5,231 bases of DNA from an uncultured Lysobacteraceae bacterium (GTDB lineage Bacteria; Pseudomonadota; Gammaproteobacteria; Xanthomonadales; Xanthomonadaceae): the NCBI GenBank assembly GCA_946482565.1, contig CAMLSB010000134.1, positions 1 through 5,231 on the forward strand, written 5' to 3'. A model generated the notes under the pieces. That model was not told the DNA's origin and ran no database searches. It saw only the letters and a program-made list of their open reading frames with translations. The translations under genes were made by a program, and so were the position numbers. Below are positions 1-4,939 of the stretch, piece by piece (within the stretch, counting starts at the first letter, position 1; every line of letters begins with the position of its first letter).

Positions 1-380
1 GCATGGGCGGCAACGCCGGCACCCAGGTGCTGGCGCTGGTGATCCGCGGCCTCGCGCTCGGCCAGCTCGGCGCATCCAACGTGCAGGTGCTGATCTGGAA
101 GGAAGTGCGCGTCGCGCTGCTCAACGGCCTCGCGCTCGGCACCGTGCTCGGCTCGATCGTCTGGCTGTGGTTCGGCGAGTGGCCGCTGGCGCTGGTGATC
201 GCCAGCGCGCTGACGATCAACCTGTTCTTCGCGGCGCTGGCCGGCGTGCTCGTGCCCGTCACGCTCAAGCGCATGGGCTTCGATCCCGCACTCGCCGGCG
301 GCGTGATCCTCACCACCGTCACCGACGTGATGGGCTTCCTGAGCTTCCTCGGCCTCGCGACGCTGGTCCTCGTCCGGTAG
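1..380 (+). CDS. mgtE: Magnesium transporter MgtE, C-terminal part (5' end outside window)
   Basis: This is the end of the membrane domain of an MgtE-family Mg2+ channel/transporter, which imports Mg2+ across the inner membrane. Numbering from the ATG at base 3, which I take as an internal Met because the family motif begins right there, the sequence opens with MGGNAGTQ, the signature of the MgtE transmembrane domain. Hydrophobic segments follow at about residues 36-57, 61-87 and 99-124. Near the end, TTVTDVMGF (Asp about 108) matches the last helix, where the family carries its conserved pore Asp. About 125 residues are visible, against roughly 450 for the full family. The N-terminal cytosolic domain, CBS domains and first helices must lie upstream of the window. 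The stop is TAG at 378-380, inside the GTAG head of a palindromic repeat. The gene converges on the M1 peptidase gene. The family call is firm. Confidence 0.93.
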   Translation, partial: MGGNAGTQVLALVIRGLALGQLGASNVQVLIWKEVRVALLNGLALGTVLGSIVWLWFGEWPLALVIASALTINLFFAALAGVLVPVTLKRMGFDPALAGGVILTTVTDVMGFLSFLGLATLVLVR

Positions 381-434
381 AGCCGACCGATGGTCGGCTT
401 CGGGCGACTGCAGCCGGCCATGGGCCGGCTCTAC
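377..434. repeat. Inverted pair of GTAG-headed palindromic (REP/SMAG-like) units
   Basis: Two hairpin units face each other. Unit 1 on the plus strand is GTAG (377-380), arm AGCCGACC (381-388), loop GAT, arm GGTCGGCT (392-399). After a 12-nt spacer, unit 2 is AGCCGGCC (412-419), loop ATG, GGCCGGCT (423-430), then CTAC (431-434). Read on the minus strand, unit 2 is again GTAG, 8-bp arm, 3-nt loop, 8-bp arm. The units differ by one compensated base pair (A386-T394 versus G-C) and one loop base, so pairing is kept while sequence changes. The outer ends (377-385 with 426-434) can also pair. This architecture matches GTAG-type REP elements mobilised by RAYT transposases, known as SMAG in Stenotrophomonas. 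It fills nearly the whole gap between convergent genes and may act as a bidirectional transcription stop or mRNA-end stabiliser. No U-tract follows. The family assignment is from memory of the motif. Confidence 0.82.
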
Positions 435-438
435 AAGA

Positions 439-2397
439 TCAGGGCATCGCGAAGCCGTTGTTGCCGCGGTCGGCGTCGGGCAATTTCGCGTCGGGATCGA
501 TGGTCAGCTTCACCACCGGCTTGGCGGTATCCAGCGTGATCGTCGGCGTGCCCGACTGCATCCAGCTTTCGACCGGCACGCGCCGGTCCTCGTGGCTGCC
601 GTCGGCGTAGTCGATGCGCAGCGTCGCCGGCATCACCAGCTTCTGCCGGCTTTCCAGCGTGACCTTCATGCCTTTCGCGGCGTCGCCGTCGACGTAGGCG
701 GCATCGCGCACGCCCAGGTCGAGCTGCCAGTTCTCGAAGTACCAGCCGCGCCACCACCACGCGAGGTCCTCGCCCGACGCGCTCTCCATGTAGCGGAAGA
801 AGTCCGACGGCGACGGATGGCGGTACGCCCAGGTCGCGATGTAGCCCTTGAACGCGGGATCGAAGCGCTCCGGCCCGAGGATCTGCTCGCGCAGCAGCAC
901 CAGGCCCAGCGCCGACTTGAAGTACGCGACGGGGTGCCGGTACTTCTCGCCGGTGGCGTCGGCCAGTGCCATCAGCGTCGGCGCCTCCTTGTCGGCGAGC
1001 AGCGGAAGGATCTCGTCGACCGGGTTGCCGCCCTTCGGTGCGTACTCGCCGTCGCGCTTGGGCGCGAACTCGCCGCTGTTGAACGCGTCGGAGAAGTACA
1101 CGTCGATGAACGTGTTGAAGCCCTCGTCCATGAACGCGTGCCGGCGCTCGTTGGAGCCGACGATCATCGGGAACCAGGTGTGGCCGATCTCGTGCGCGCT
1201 CACCCAGAACAGCGGCTTGCCGCTGTCGTCGAAACCGTCGAACACGATGCCGGGATATTCCATGCCCGCGCCATGGCCGCCGAGGTTGATCGCCGCCGGC
1301 CACGGGTACGGATACCACTGCGAAAAATGCTCGACCGCGGCCTTCATGTATTCGGTGGAGCGATCCCAGCGGTCGGGACCGACGCCTTCGGCCGCGTACA
1401 CCGACATCGCCATCGCATGGCCGCCGCCCGGCAGGCTGATGCGCGCCGCATCCCACACGAAGGCGGGCGACGCGGCGAAGGCGACATCGCGCGTGTGCTC
1501 CATGCGGAAGCGCCAGGTCTGCGTGCCCGACTGCGTGGGCCGGCTTGCCGCCGCGCCCACCTCATCGGGCTTGACGATGTAGACGGTCTTGTCGCTTTGC
1601 GCGGCCTGCGCCAGGCGCTGCTGCTGCGTCTTCGTCAACACTTCGGCGCCGTTGACCAGCGCGCCCGAACCGGCGACCAGGTAATTCCACGGCACCGTGA
1701 CCGCATAGGTGAAGGTGCCGTACTCGAGGTAGAACTCGGAGCCGAGGTAGGGCTGCGTGTCCCAGCCGCGCAGGTCGTCGTACACCGCCATGCGCGGGTA
1801 CCACTGCGCGATCTCGTAGATGTCGCCGTTCCGGCTCGGCGTCACCGCGGTGCGGCCGCCCCAGGTCCCCGGGACTTCGTACGCGTAGCGCACGTGCAGC
1901 TTCAAAGCCTTGCCGTGGCCGGCCAGCGGAGTCGGCAGGTCGACGCGCATGCGCGTGTCGTCGGCGAGGTACTTCACCGGCGTGCGCTTGCCGTCGCGTT
2001 CGACCTCGACCGATGCGATCTCGAAGCCCTGCGTCGCATGCGCCTCGCCGCGACGCGGCCGCGAGCGCTGTGCGCGCGAATCGGCGCGGTAGATGTCCTG
2101 GTCCAGCTGCAGCCACAGCGCATCCAGCGCGTCGGGGCTGTTGTTGGTGTACGTGATCGTTTCCTCGCCGGACAGGCGGTGCTTCGCCGGGTCGATGGTC
2201 GCGTGCAGGTCGTAGTCGGCGCGGTTCTGCCAGAACAGCGGACCCGGCTTGCCAGCGCCGCCGCGGAAGGCGTTCGCGGGCTCTGGCATCGGCAGCGGCG
2301 CGAACAGCGCGCGCGGGTCGTAGGTGCCGCCGGACTGGGCGAAGGCCGGCGCGGCCGCCACGAGCAGCGCGGCGAAAAGGGTCACGACACGATTCAT
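439..2397 (-). CDS. Secreted M1-family zinc metallopeptidase (aminopeptidase-like)
   Basis: This 652-residue protein is predicted to be exported and to cleave peptides, probably from the N-terminus, in the periplasm or outside the cell. The first 20 residues form a Sec signal peptide: a basic start, a hydrophobic core and an AFA cleavage site before QSGG. There is no lipobox Cys. A beta-rich N-terminal region (about 55-320) resembles the M1 N-terminal domain. The zinc site is HEIGH (402-406) followed 18 residues later by Glu425, the M1/gluzincin pattern HExxH-x18-E. GAGMEYPG (376-383) replaces the classical GAMEN exopeptidase motif. Tyr492 in HPVAYFKSAL is a candidate transition-state Tyr. 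The ATG start overlaps the pyrB stop as ATGA and has a strong Shine-Dalgarno eight bases upstream. It is the last gene of the algH-ruvX-pyrB cluster, and its stop lies 4 bp from the palindromic repeat. Family call firm; substrate unknown. Confidence 0.93.
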   Translation of the reverse strand: MNRVVTLFAALLVAAAPAFAQSGGTYDPRALFAPLPMPEPANAFRGGAGKPGPLFWQNRADYDLHATIDPAKHRLSGEETITYTNNSPDALDALWLQLDQDIYRADSRAQRSRPRRGEAHATQGFEIASVEVERDGKRTPVKYLADDTRMRVDLPTPLAGHGKALKLHVRYAYEVPGTWGGRTAVTPSRNGDIYEIAQWYPRMAVYDDLRGWDTQPYLGSEFYLEYGTFTYAVTVPWNYLVAGSGALVNGAEVLTKTQQQRLAQAAQSDKTVYIVKPDEVGAAASRPTQSGTQTWRFRMEHTRDVAFAASPAFVWDAARISLPGGGHAMAMSVYAAEGVGPDRWDRSTEYMKAAVEHFSQWYPYPWPAAINLGGHGAGMEYPGIVFDGFDDSGKPLFWVSAHEIGHTWFPMIVGSNERRHAFMDEGFNTFIDVYFSDAFNSGEFAPKRDGEYAPKGGNPVDEILPLLADKEAPTLMALADATGEKYRHPVAYFKSALGLVLLREQILGPERFDPAFKGYIATWAYRHPSPSDFFRYMESASGEDLAWWWRGWYFENWQLDLGVRDAAYVDGDAAKGMKVTLESRQKLVMPATLRIDYADGSHEDRRVPVESWMQSGTPTITLDTAKPVVKLTIDPDAKLPDADRGNNGFAMP

Positions 2398-3344
2398 GCA
2401 AGCAACTCCTCGAGGACGGCCATGCGCACGGCGACGCCGTTCGCCACCTGGCGCAGGACCAGCGATTGCGGGCCGTCGGCGACGTCCGCGTCGATTTCAA
2501 CACCCCGGTTCATCGGGCCGGGGTGCATCACCACCGCATCCCTTGCGGCGCCGCGCAGGCGCGCAGCAGTGATGCCGTAGTCGAGGTGGTAGTCCTCCAG
2601 CGACGGCACCAGGCCTTCCTCCATGCGTTCGCGCTGCAGGCGCAGCGTCATCACCACGTCGGCGCCGTCCAGCGCGGCGCCGAGGCCGGCGACGACGCGG
2701 CAGCCGGCGAGCTCGCGTGCGTCGGGCAGCAACGGCGCGGGCGCGCAGACGCGAATCTCGCCGGTACCGAGCGTGCGCAACGCCTGCAGGTCCGAGCGGG
2801 CGACGCGCGAATGCTTCAGGTCGCCGACGATGGCGACCGTCAACCCGGAAAAGTCGGCGCCCTTCGCCTGCCGGATCGAAAGCATGTCGAGCAGGCCCTG
2901 GGTCGGATGTGCGTGGCGGCCGTCGCCTGCATTGACCAGCACCGTGCGCGTCGCGGCGGCGTTGGCCAGCGTGGCGACCGCGCCTTCCACCGCGTGGCGC
3001 ACGACGAACGCATGCACGCCCATCGCCTCGAGCGTGCGCAGCGTGTCGGCGTCGGTTTCGCCTTTCTTCGTCGACGAAGTCGAGGCGTCGAAGTCGAGCA
3101 CGTCCGCGCCGAGCCGCGTCGCCGCGAGCCGGAAGCTCGAGCGCGTGCGCGTCGACGGCTCGAAGAACAGGTTGCACACCGCCTTGCCGGCGAGCCGCCC
3201 ACGCAGCGCTGTGCCACCGTAGGCGTCGGCGTGCAGCGCCTGCGCGCGGTCGAGCAGGCGCTCGAGCGTGGTGCGCGGCAGGCCTTCGAGCGTCAGCAGG
3301 TGGCGCAGGCGCCCGTCGGGCGTGGTCTGGTCGATGGGGTTCAT
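2394..3344 (-). CDS. pyrB: Aspartate carbamoyltransferase, catalytic chain
   Basis: This is aspartate carbamoyltransferase (carbamoyl phosphate + L-aspartate to N-carbamoyl-L-aspartate + phosphate), the committed step of de novo pyrimidine synthesis in the cytosol. The 316 residues are close to the length of the E. coli chain. The carbamoyl-phosphate loop FEPSTRTR is at 61-68 and the mobile loop STSSTKKGET (88-97) carries the catalytic Lys. Further motifs are VRH (115-117), HPTQ (146-149), GDLKHSR (174-180) and HPGPMNRG (274-281). All expected active-site positions look intact, so the enzyme should be active. The ATG overlaps the ruvX stop by 4 bp (ATGA), and no purine-rich Shine-Dalgarno precedes it, so translation probably depends on coupling to ruvX. 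No pyrI (regulatory chain), pyrR or pyrC lies adjacent. The next gene is the M1 peptidase, also joined by a 4-bp overlap. The quaternary type (catalytic trimer alone, or with a dihydroorotase-like partner encoded elsewhere) cannot be told from this sequence. Confidence 0.97.
   Translation of the reverse strand: MNPIDQTTPDGRLRHLLTLEGLPRTTLERLLDRAQALHADAYGGTALRGRLAGKAVCNLFFEPSTRTRSSFRLAATRLGADVLDFDASTSSTKKGETDADTLRTLEAMGVHAFVVRHAVEGAVATLANAAATRTVLVNAGDGRHAHPTQGLLDMLSIRQAKGADFSGLTVAIVGDLKHSRVARSDLQALRTLGTGEIRVCAPAPLLPDARELAGCRVVAGLGAALDGADVVMTLRLQRERMEEGLVPSLEDYHLDYGITAARLRGAARDAVVMHPGPMNRGVEIDADVADGPQSLVLRQVANGVAVRMAVLEELLA
2406..2411 (-). promoter_or_regulatory. Shine-Dalgarno for the M1 peptidase, inside the pyrB end
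   Basis: On the minus strand GAGGAG stands 8 nt before the ATG of the peptidase. It lies within the last pyrB codons (the Glu-Glu of the LEELLA tail). It fixes the peptidase start at 2397. It also gives this gene its own ribosome entry besides coupling through the ATGA overlap. It is the only strong Shine-Dalgarno I can see in front of any gene of this operon. Confidence 0.75.
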
Positions 3345-3835
3345 GCGGGCGGCAAAGGGGGAAGCGGCGTCTGGGAAACGGGAATGGCGTCCTGCGGCGC
3401 GGCGAGCCAGCGCTCGACGATGACCGCGGCTGCGACCGCGTCGAGCGCCGCAGCGTCACGGCGGCGCTTGCGGCCTTCGGCGCGGTCGGCGGCGAAGCGT
3501 TGCGCGGCTTCGATCGAACTCGCGCGCTCGTCCACCAGCACCACCGGCAGTGCGTAGCGCGCGCGCAACTCGCCGGCGAAGGCATGGGCGGCATGGCGGA
3601 TCGGCTGGTCGCCGCCATCGAGCGTCATCGGGTCGCCCACCACGAAGCCGTCGGGGCGCCACTCGCGCTGCAGGCGGTCGATCGCGGGCCAGTCGGGACC
3701 TTGCGCATGCACGTCCACCACCGCGATCGCGCGCGCGCCATGGCCGAAGGGGCTGCCGACCGCAACGCCGATGCGGCGCGAGCCGACGTCGAAGCCGAGC
3801 ACCGTGCCGCCGCTGCGGATCGTGTCGTCAGGCAT
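3341..3835 (-). CDS. ruvX: Putative pre-16S rRNA nuclease / Holliday-junction resolvase-like RuvX (YqgF)
   Basis: This is a YqgF/RuvX-family RNase H-fold nuclease. The family is linked in E. coli to maturation of the 16S rRNA 5' end and is historically annotated as a Holliday-junction resolvase. The protein has 164 residues, slightly longer than the usual ~140-155. Family motifs appear in order: [14 protein letters not shown] (14-27, first acidic residue Asp16), VGDPMTLDG (66-74), VDERASS (101-107, Glu103) and LDAVAAAVI (131-139, Asp132). The three acidic metal-binding positions are therefore present. Two small departures are Asp68 in VGDPM where VGLPL is common, and Ala105 in place of the second-position residue of the usual DERxTS motif. 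The C-terminal tail (about 148-164) is Pro-rich and probably disordered. The start overlaps the algH stop by 8 bp and the stop overlaps the pyrB start by 4 bp. No Shine-Dalgarno is visible, so translational coupling is likely. Confidence 0.94.
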   Translation of the reverse strand: MPDDTIRSGGTVLGFDVGSRRIGVAVGSPFGHGARAIAVVDVHAQGPDWPAIDRLQREWRPDGFVVGDPMTLDGGDQPIRHAAHAFAGELRARYALPVVLVDERASSIEAAQRFAADRAEGRKRRRDAAALDAVAAAVIVERWLAAPQDAIPVSQTPLPPLPPA

Positions 3836-4391
3836 GGCCGGTGTAATCGGCCAGGCGCGCGAGATCCACGCCGATGCGGCCGGCCGCGGCCTGCCAGCGC
3901 GCGCCGAGCGGCAGGCGGAACAGCAGCTCTTCGTCGGCGGGCACGGTCAGCCAGCTGTTCTCGACCAGTTCGTGTTCGAGCTGTCCGGCGCCCCAGCCCG
4001 CGCAGCCGAGCGCGACCGTCGCCGCGCGCGGACCCTCGCCGCGCGCCATCGCTTCGAGCACGTCACGCGAAGTGGTGACATACAGGCCGTCCGCGATCGC
4101 GAGGGTCGAATCCCATTCGCGGTCGCCGTCGTGCAGCACGAAACCGCGCTCCGGGTGCACCGGCCCGCCCGCGACCACCGGCCGCGCGCACAGCTCGGCG
4201 TCGCCGCTTTCGATGCCCATCTGCTGGAAGACCTCGCCGAGCGTGTATTCCGAGGCGCGATTGACCATCACGCCCATCGCGCCATCGGCATCGTGCTGGC
4301 ACACCAGGGTGACGCTGCGCGAGAAATTCGGGTCGTCGAGCGCCGGCAGCGCGATCAGCAGCTGGTTGGCCAGGGTCGGGACGGCGTCCAT
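3828..4391 (-). CDS. algH: YqgE/AlgH family protein (UPF0301)
   Basis: This 187-residue protein belongs to the YqgE/AlgH family, whose molecular function is not settled. In Pseudomonas the gene was named for an effect on alginate production. Diagnostic segments are [12 protein letters not shown] near the start (7-18), [20 protein letters not shown] (26-45), [13 protein letters not shown] (75-87) and [19 protein letters not shown] (130-148). Length and start fit the family. No signal peptide or membrane segment is seen, so it is cytosolic. It is the first gene of the minus-strand operon and overlaps ruvX by 8 bp (the sequence ATGCCTGA holds both the ruvX start and the algH stop). A -10 box ends 7 nt before the A of its ATG, so the transcript may begin at the start codon itself. 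That fits the lack of a Shine-Dalgarno. The family call is firm; function is not inferred beyond the conserved linkage with ruvX. Confidence 0.95.
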   Translation of the reverse strand: MDAVPTLANQLLIALPALDDPNFSRSVTLVCQHDADGAMGVMVNRASEYTLGEVFQQMGIESGDAELCARPVVAGGPVHPERGFVLHDGDREWDSTLAIADGLYVTTSRDVLEAMARGEGPRAATVALGCAGWGAGQLEHELVENSWLTVPADEELLFRLPLGARWQAAAGRIGVDLARLADYTGHA

Positions 4392-4397
4392 GCCCGC

Positions 4398-4403
4398 ATT
4401 CTA
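4398..4403 (-). promoter_or_regulatory. -10 box of the algH operon, placed for a leaderless mRNA
   Basis: On the minus strand TAGAAT (five of six matches to TATAAT) is followed by six bases, GCGGGC, and then the algH ATG. With standard geometry the +1 base falls on the A of the start codon at 4391. No good -35 hexamer is seen at 16-18 bp; the 17-bp position reads GGCCCC, so an activator may be needed. This is the only convincing promoter for the four-gene cluster. Confidence 0.6.
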
Positions 4404-4407
4404 GCGT

Positions 4408-4426
4408 GGCCCCCCGGTTTGGGGCC
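4408..4426. promoter_or_regulatory. Inverted repeat in the divergent promoter region (candidate operator)
   Basis: GGCCCC (4408-4413) and GGGGCC (4421-4426) form a perfect 6-bp inverted repeat around a 7-nt centre, CCGGTTT. It covers the stretch where the algH -35 would lie and also overlaps the candidate -35 of the divergent receiver gene. It could therefore be an operator shared by both. In DNA this rich in G/C such a short repeat can also arise by chance, so the regulatory role is inference. Confidence 0.3.
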
Positions 4427-4447
4427 GGGCGCGGGCGCGGTTAGGCT
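4419..4447 (+). promoter_or_regulatory. Weak candidate promoter for the receiver gene
   Basis: TTGGGG (4419-4424) and TAGGCT (4442-4447) are 17 bp apart. Each matches the sigma-70 consensus at three of six positions, including the key first bases. The predicted transcript start is near 4454, giving a leader of about 28 nt that contains the C tract. It is supported by position and spacing only. Confidence 0.33.
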
Positions 4448-4469
4448 GGATCTCCCCGCGTTGCGCCCG

Positions 4470-4480
4470 CCCCCCCCCCC
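4470..4480 (+). repeat. Homopolymer of 11 C just before the receiver gene start
   Basis: Eleven consecutive C bases end one base before the ATG at 4482, occupying the place where a Shine-Dalgarno would be. It is the longest homopolymer in the window. Long C or G runs slip during replication and can switch genes on and off. They are also a common site of sequencing length errors. Confidence 0.9.
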
Positions 4481-4481
4481 A

Positions 4482-4850
4482 ATGGCCCCATTCCGACTGC
4501 TGCTGCTCGAGGATTCGGCCGACGACGCCGACCTGCTGGCGATCGAGCTGGACCGCGCCGGGCTGGCCGCGGAGATCCGGCGCGTCGGCACCCGCGATGC
4601 CTATGCCGCGGCGCTCACCGGATTCGCGCCGGACATCGTGGTGTCCGACTACGACCTGCCGGGCTTCTCCGGCGGCGAGGCGCTGGCGATGGCGCGCACG
4701 CACGACCCGGCGCTGCCGTTCCTGGTGCTGTCCGGATTCGTCGCCGAGGACCGTCCCGCCGACGATCGCGCACGTGGCGCGGACGCGTGGGTATGCAAGG
4801 ACCGGATGCACGAGATGCCGGCGGCGCTGCGACGGTTGCTGGCGCGCTGA
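4482..4850 (+). CDS. Stand-alone response regulator receiver domain protein
   Basis: This 122-residue protein consists only of a CheY-like receiver domain, which takes a phosphoryl group from a histidine kinase and signals through protein contacts. The acidic pair is Glu10-Asp11 (LLLLEDSADD, 7-15). The phospho-acceptor is Asp56 in VVSDYDLPGFSG (53-64), the switch Ser is Ser84 in LVLSG, and the conserved Lys is Lys106 in WVCKDRM. All functional positions are present. The segment EDRPADDRARGA (89-100) is unusually charged where relatives tend to have a smoother helix, and Trp103 and Cys105 beside the Lys are uncommon. The K-D ending (rather than K-P) is typical of receivers that partner hybrid kinases. 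There is no output domain and no kinase in the window. I chose ATG 4482 because receiver homology begins at once. An in-frame TTG at 4461 would add seven residues (Met-Arg-Pro5) encoded by the C tract. The gene is divergent from algH and convergent with pilU. Confidence 0.85.
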   Translation: MAPFRLLLLEDSADDADLLAIELDRAGLAAEIRRVGTRDAYAAALTGFAPDIVVSDYDLPGFSGGEALAMARTHDPALPFLVLSGFVAEDRPADDRARGADAWVCKDRMHEMPAALRRLLAR

Positions 4851-4868
4851 ACGTCGGCTTCCAGGCAA

Positions 4869-4884
4869 GCGGGGGTCCTCCCGC
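4869..4884 (+). terminator. GC hairpin after the receiver gene (possible terminator)
   Basis: GCGGG (4869-4873) pairs with CCCGC (4880-4884), extendable by one G-T pair, about 18 bp after the receiver stop. No T-tract follows, so a classical intrinsic terminator is not shown. It may act together with the next hairpin. Confidence 0.35.
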
Positions 4885-4901
4885 GTTGCGACGCGTTGCG
4901 A
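4882..4901. repeat. Perfect tandem duplication of a 10-mer
   Basis: CGCGTTGCGA occurs twice back to back, at 4882-4891 and 4892-4901. The second copy supplies the left arm of the hairpin at 4895-4913. An 11-base form of the same word (CCCGCGTTGCG) also stands on the other side of the receiver gene at 4455-4465. Confidence 0.85.
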
Positions 4902-4913
4902 TTCTTTCGCAAC
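4895..4913 (-). terminator. Hairpin downstream of pilU in the convergent gap
   Basis: GTTGCGA (4895-4901) and TCGCAAC (4907-4913) form a perfect 7-bp stem with a 5-nt loop. It lies 22 nt beyond the pilU stop and 44 nt beyond the receiver stop. It reads equally on both strands and suits a shared terminator between convergent genes, but no U-run follows on either side. Confidence 0.45.
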
Positions 4914-4930
4914 CGCCTGCTCTCGCGGCG

Positions 4931-4939
4931 CGGCTCTAC
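4931..4939 (-). repeat. Possible remnant of the GTAG-headed repeat at the pilU stop
   Basis: On the minus strand the pilU stop codon lies in GTAGAGCCG, the same nine bases that begin both units of the repeat at 377-434. After this the sequence diverges (CGCCGCG) and no close 8-bp arm follows. It may be a decayed half element or coincidence. Confidence 0.3.

Noticed and set aside
592..2580. Long plus-strand open frame of 662 codons opposite the M1 peptidase
   Set aside because: It is antisense to a gene with clear catalytic motifs. Its composition is Arg/Ala/Val/His-rich without domains. Such frames are expected opposite GC-rich genes.
2466..3557. Plus-strand open frame opposite pyrB and ruvX
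   Set aside because: It runs across two well-identified genes on the other strand, shows no recognisable motif and has the low-complexity Arg/Ala composition of a shadow frame.
2497..3618. Second minus-strand frame overlapping pyrB and ruvX
   Set aside because: It is a frame-shifted reading of pyrB/ruvX with an Arg/Pro-rich translation. The true frames carry all conserved motifs.
3828..3844. Possible frameshift between algH and ruvX
   Set aside because: The 8-bp overlap leaves both proteins with complete, family-typical ends, so it is a normal overlapping junction.
3771..4481. Upstream extension of the receiver frame back to 3771
   Set aside because: The extension lies antisense to algH and the end of ruvX and has no receiver or other homology. 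Real similarity begins at the ATG at 4482.
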